From Conexibacter sp. (GTDB taxonomy: Bacteria; Actinomycetota; Thermoleophilia; Solirubrobacterales; Solirubrobacteraceae): a stretch of DNA of 6,749 nt. Positions 5,762-6,749 of this stretch are shown one piece after another. The first letter of the stretch is position 1. Every line of letters starts with the position of its first letter. The notes below the pieces were generated by a model. That model saw nothing but the letters and a program-made list of their open reading frames with translations. It searched no databases and was not told where the DNA came from. The DNA lies in contig JAOPZP010000573.1 in the NCBI GenBank assembly GCA_025964055.1, forward strand, positions 1-6,749. Reading direction: 5' to 3'. The position numbers and the translations under genes are program-made.

Positions 5762-6749
5762 ATGGGTCGGCTGCCGCGCATCCTGGCCGCCGCCATGGGC
5801 ACGGCCGCCCGCCGCCCGTTGGCGGTGGGCCTCCTCGTGACCGTGCTCGCACTGGCCGGCGCCGCGCTGGCGCTGCGCCTGTCGCCGACCACGGCGACCG
5901 ACACGCTCGTCGGCCGCTCCAGCGCGTCGTGGCAGGCCACCGAGCGCGAGCATCGCCTCTTCGGCGAGGACGCCGTGTACGTGCTCGTCCGCGGGCCGGT
6001 GTCCAAGCTCGTGCTGACCTCCGACCTCGAGCGCCTCATCTCGCTCGAGGGCTGCCTCGGCGGCAACCCGCCCGCCAAGGCGCAGGTCAAGGGCGGCAAG
6101 GACGGGCCGTGCGCGCGGCTGGCCAGGACCAAGCCGGCCAAGGTGGTGTTCGGCCCCGGCACGTTCATCAACGAGGCGGTCCTGCAGATCGGCGACCAGT
6201 ACGACGCGCAGCTCAAGAAGATCCAGAGCGACGTGCAGAGCCAGTACGCGGCCGCGTACAAGCTGGCGATCGGCAAGGGCTACTCGAAGGCGCGTGCGCG
6301 CAAGGTCGCCGGGCAGGTGCGCGATCTGGCCATCCAGCAGAGCCTCAAGGACGCGATCCAGCTCGCGCTGAAGTACGGGGTCCTGAAGGCGCCGCAGGTC
6401 AACGACCCCGGCTTCGTGTCCCAGCTGGTCTTCGCGGCCGGCAAGAAGGCGGGCACGCCGAAGGCCCGCTTCGCCTACCTGTTCCCCAATGCGAACAGCG
6501 CGCTGGTGCAGGTGCGGCTCAAGCCCGGCCTCTCCGACGCCCAGCGCAAGGACGCCATCGCGCAGATCCGCGCCGCGACCCGGATGCCCGACTTCCGGTT
6601 GGTGGGCGGCGGGCGGTACGTCGTCACCGGCGCGCCGGTGGTGCTCACCGACCTGACGACGAGCGTCACCGACGCCATCGTGGTGCTGCTGATCGCCTCG
6701 CTGGTCGTCATGGCGCTCGTGCTCGCGCTCGTCTTCCCGGCGCGGCGGC
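5762..6749 (+). CDS. RND/MMPL-family transporter, N-terminal part, 3'-truncated by window edge
   Basis: The frame is open from ATG 5762 to the window end (329 complete codons, no stop). This ATG is the first ATG, GTG or TTG codon in frame after the TAG at 5705; ATG 5795 (residue 12) is an alternative. Residues 1-18 are basic, 19-40 form TM1, and 41-303 a large extracytoplasmic (porter-type) domain beginning with HRLFGEDAVYVLVRG, a pattern typical of RND/MMPL proteins after TM1. TM2 is at about 304-326, followed by ARR at the edge. This TM1-large loop-TM2 order is that of the MMPL/HpnN-like RND superfamily, which exports lipids or hydrophobic compounds using the proton gradient. The proton-relay helix (TM4) lies outside the window, so activity cannot be judged. 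The loop contains Cys98 and Cys117 flanking a Lys/Gly-rich stretch, and a long helical segment (about 135-205). Location behind an MCE operon suggests a shared lipid pathway, but it may have its own promoter. No Shine-Dalgarno sequence precedes the start. Confidence 0.9.
   Translation, partial: MGRLPRILAAAMGTAARRPLAVGLLVTVLALAGAALALRLSPTTATDTLVGRSSASWQATEREHRLFGEDAVYVLVRGPVSKLVLTSDLERLISLEGCLGGNPPAKAQVKGGKDGPCARLARTKPAKVVFGPGTFINEAVLQIGDQYDAQLKKIQSDVQSQYAAAYKLAIGKGYSKARARKVAGQVRDLAIQQSLKDAIQLALKYGVLKAPQVNDPGFVSQLVFAAGKKAGTPKARFAYLFPNANSALVQVRLKPGLSDAQRKDAIAQIRAATRMPDFRLVGGGRYVVTGAPVVLTDLTTSVTDAIVVLLIASLVVMALVLALVFPARR

Noticed and set aside
4094..5953. Minus-strand open frame of 619 codons opposite the fourth MCE gene and the transporter start
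   Set aside because: Low-complexity Arg/Gly/Leu/Val composition and repeated RR runs mark it as a GC-bias artefact; it has no plausible start context.
5341..6276. Minus-strand open frame (311 codons) across the intergenic gap
   Set aside because: Would run antisense through both the end of an MCE gene and the start of the transporter; its sequence is Ser/Arg/Pro-rich with no domain features.

Overview
The window is a very GC-rich stretch with strong G/C preference at third codon positions. It is almost entirely coding on the plus strand. The gene content is that of an actinobacterial mce (mammalian cell entry) locus: tandem MCE/MlaD-domain proteins followed by an RND/MMPL-family transporter. 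From memory, the C-terminal Cys-Asn-Tyr-Trp-type motif of the first MCE protein and the Cys-bearing first loop of the transporter look most like Thermoleophilia (Solirubrobacterales: Solirubrobacter/Conexibacter-like). That placement is an inference; no rRNA or other phylogenetic marker is present.

Layout: (1) positions 1-1160 hold the C-terminal part of an MCE protein whose start lies upstream of the window. (2) 1157-2818, 2815-4188 and 4190-5707 are three complete MCE proteins of 553, 457 and 505 residues. Each has one N-terminal membrane anchor, one MCE domain, a long helical region and a low-complexity C-terminal tail. The first two junctions are 4-base ATGA overlaps; the third has a 1-base gap and a good Shine-Dalgarno sequence. 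The four genes therefore look like one translationally coupled operon. (3) 5708-5761 is a 54-base intergenic gap with a GC-rich dyad and a TAGCCT -10-like box. (4) 5762 to the window end is the N-terminal half or less of an RND/MMPL transporter, with no stop before the edge.

How they work together: MCE proteins assemble as hexameric rings or, in actinobacteria, as hetero-oligomers with a long helical tube that carries lipids across the cell envelope, powered by a YrbE/MlaE permease and an ATPase. Those energising genes are not in this window and presumably lie upstream. The RND/MMPL protein would be a second lipid or hydrophobic-compound transporter of the same envelope pathway. The substrate cannot be read from the sequence.

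Points beyond the standard annotation: an ungapped 15-residue motif shared by all four MCE proteins just after the MCE domain; a pair of C-terminal cysteines in every one of them; a striking proline periodicity of about 7 residues in the helical part, clearest in the third gene; a dyad directly abutting a putative promoter for a leaderless transporter mRNA; and a small hairpin covering the ribosome-binding region at the first gene junction. I see no mobile element, CRISPR array, tRNA or rRNA, and no wholly new system: this is a lineage-specific form of a known one.
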